5,818 nt of DNA from an uncultured Rhodanobacteraceae bacterium (GTDB lineage: Bacteria; Pseudomonadota; Gammaproteobacteria; Xanthomonadales; Rhodanobacteraceae). Position 1 is the stretch's first letter. Each line of letters starts with the position of its first letter. Location of the stretch: assembly GCA_937902695.1 (NCBI GenBank), contig CALFNI010000132.1, positions 1 through 5,818 on the forward strand, read 5' to 3'. Below, one piece after another: positions 5,736 through 5,818 of the stretch. The translations under genes were made by a program, and so were the position numbers. The notes under the pieces were generated by a model, which was not told the origin of the DNA, made no database searches, and saw only the letters and a list, made by a program, of their open reading frames with translations.

Positions 5736-5766
5736 GGGTTCGTCGGTACGTTCGGGCGGAGGAGCC

Positions 5767-5818
5767 ATGATCACGCTGACAGTCAACGGCATCGTCCATC
5801 AGGTCGACATGGATCCTT
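5767..5818 (+). CDS. [2Fe-2S] small subunit of a Mo-hydroxylase, isoquinoline 1-oxidoreductase alpha type (start only)
   Basis: Seventeen codons are visible before the right edge: MITLTVNGIVHQVDMDP. This matches the first two beta strands of the ferredoxin-like domain that begins small subunits of the xanthine dehydrogenase family, most closely the iorA type as I remember it (M-x-T-L-x-VNG-x-x-H-x-VDVDPD). These proteins carry two [2Fe-2S] clusters and pass electrons from a molybdenum-cytosine-dinucleotide large subunit to an acceptor. The start ATG is preceded by GGCGGAGGAG (5755-5764). A large subunit (iorB-like) is expected just downstream outside the window. The gene is divergent from the multihaem cytochrome. 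With only 17 residues, the subfamily assignment is moderate and the cysteine ligands cannot be checked. Confidence 0.5.
   Translation, partial: MITLTVNGIVHQVDMDP

Overview
This is a GC-rich window from a chromosome that is probably proteobacterial. Several details suggest a gammaproteobacterium related to the Lysobacterales (Xanthomonadales): the C-terminal tail '..IFADGFD..' on a secreted protein, an isoquinoline-oxidoreductase-type Mo-hydroxylase gene, and a strongly GC-biased third codon position. This assignment is an inference from remembered families; a betaproteobacterium is not excluded.

Layout from left to right. (1) The 5' half of zwf (glucose-6-phosphate dehydrogenase) on the minus strand, running off the left edge. 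(2) About 620 bases with no convincing gene, holding a nested inverted repeat upstream of zwf. (3) A plus-strand orphan single-domain response regulator, followed by a hairpin that may be a terminator. (4) A minus-strand pair facing it: a 310-aa four-helix membrane protein, then 13 bases later a 24-aa single-helix membrane micropeptide that is too short for ordinary gene calling. (5) About 380 bases of apparently non-coding sequence leading into the 3' remnant of a family 9 glycosyltransferase (heptosyltransferase-like) gene on the plus strand. (6) The main gene, on the minus strand: a 658-aa exported cytochrome with nine CxxCH haem motifs, an N-terminal non-haem domain, a C-terminal Ig/cadherin-like domain and a short DGFD tail. 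(7) A divergent intergenic region with a well-formed CRP/FNR-type operator and a matching extended -10 for the cytochrome gene, plus a separate sigma70-like promoter facing right. (8) The first 17 codons of a [2Fe-2S] Mo-hydroxylase small subunit (isoquinoline 1-oxidoreductase alpha type), cut by the right edge.

How the genes relate. The left half is a set of apparently independent housekeeping, signalling and envelope genes. The right half holds two redox genes sharing one control region: an exported multihaem cytochrome, and a hydroxylase whose electrons could in principle go to a c-type cytochrome. The cytochrome promoter has its operator centred about 40.5 bases upstream of the predicted start site, the classical geometry for activation by CRP or FNR. 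Response to carbon status or oxygen is therefore the best testable hypothesis. I see no CRISPR array, rRNA, tRNA, insertion sequence or phage gene.
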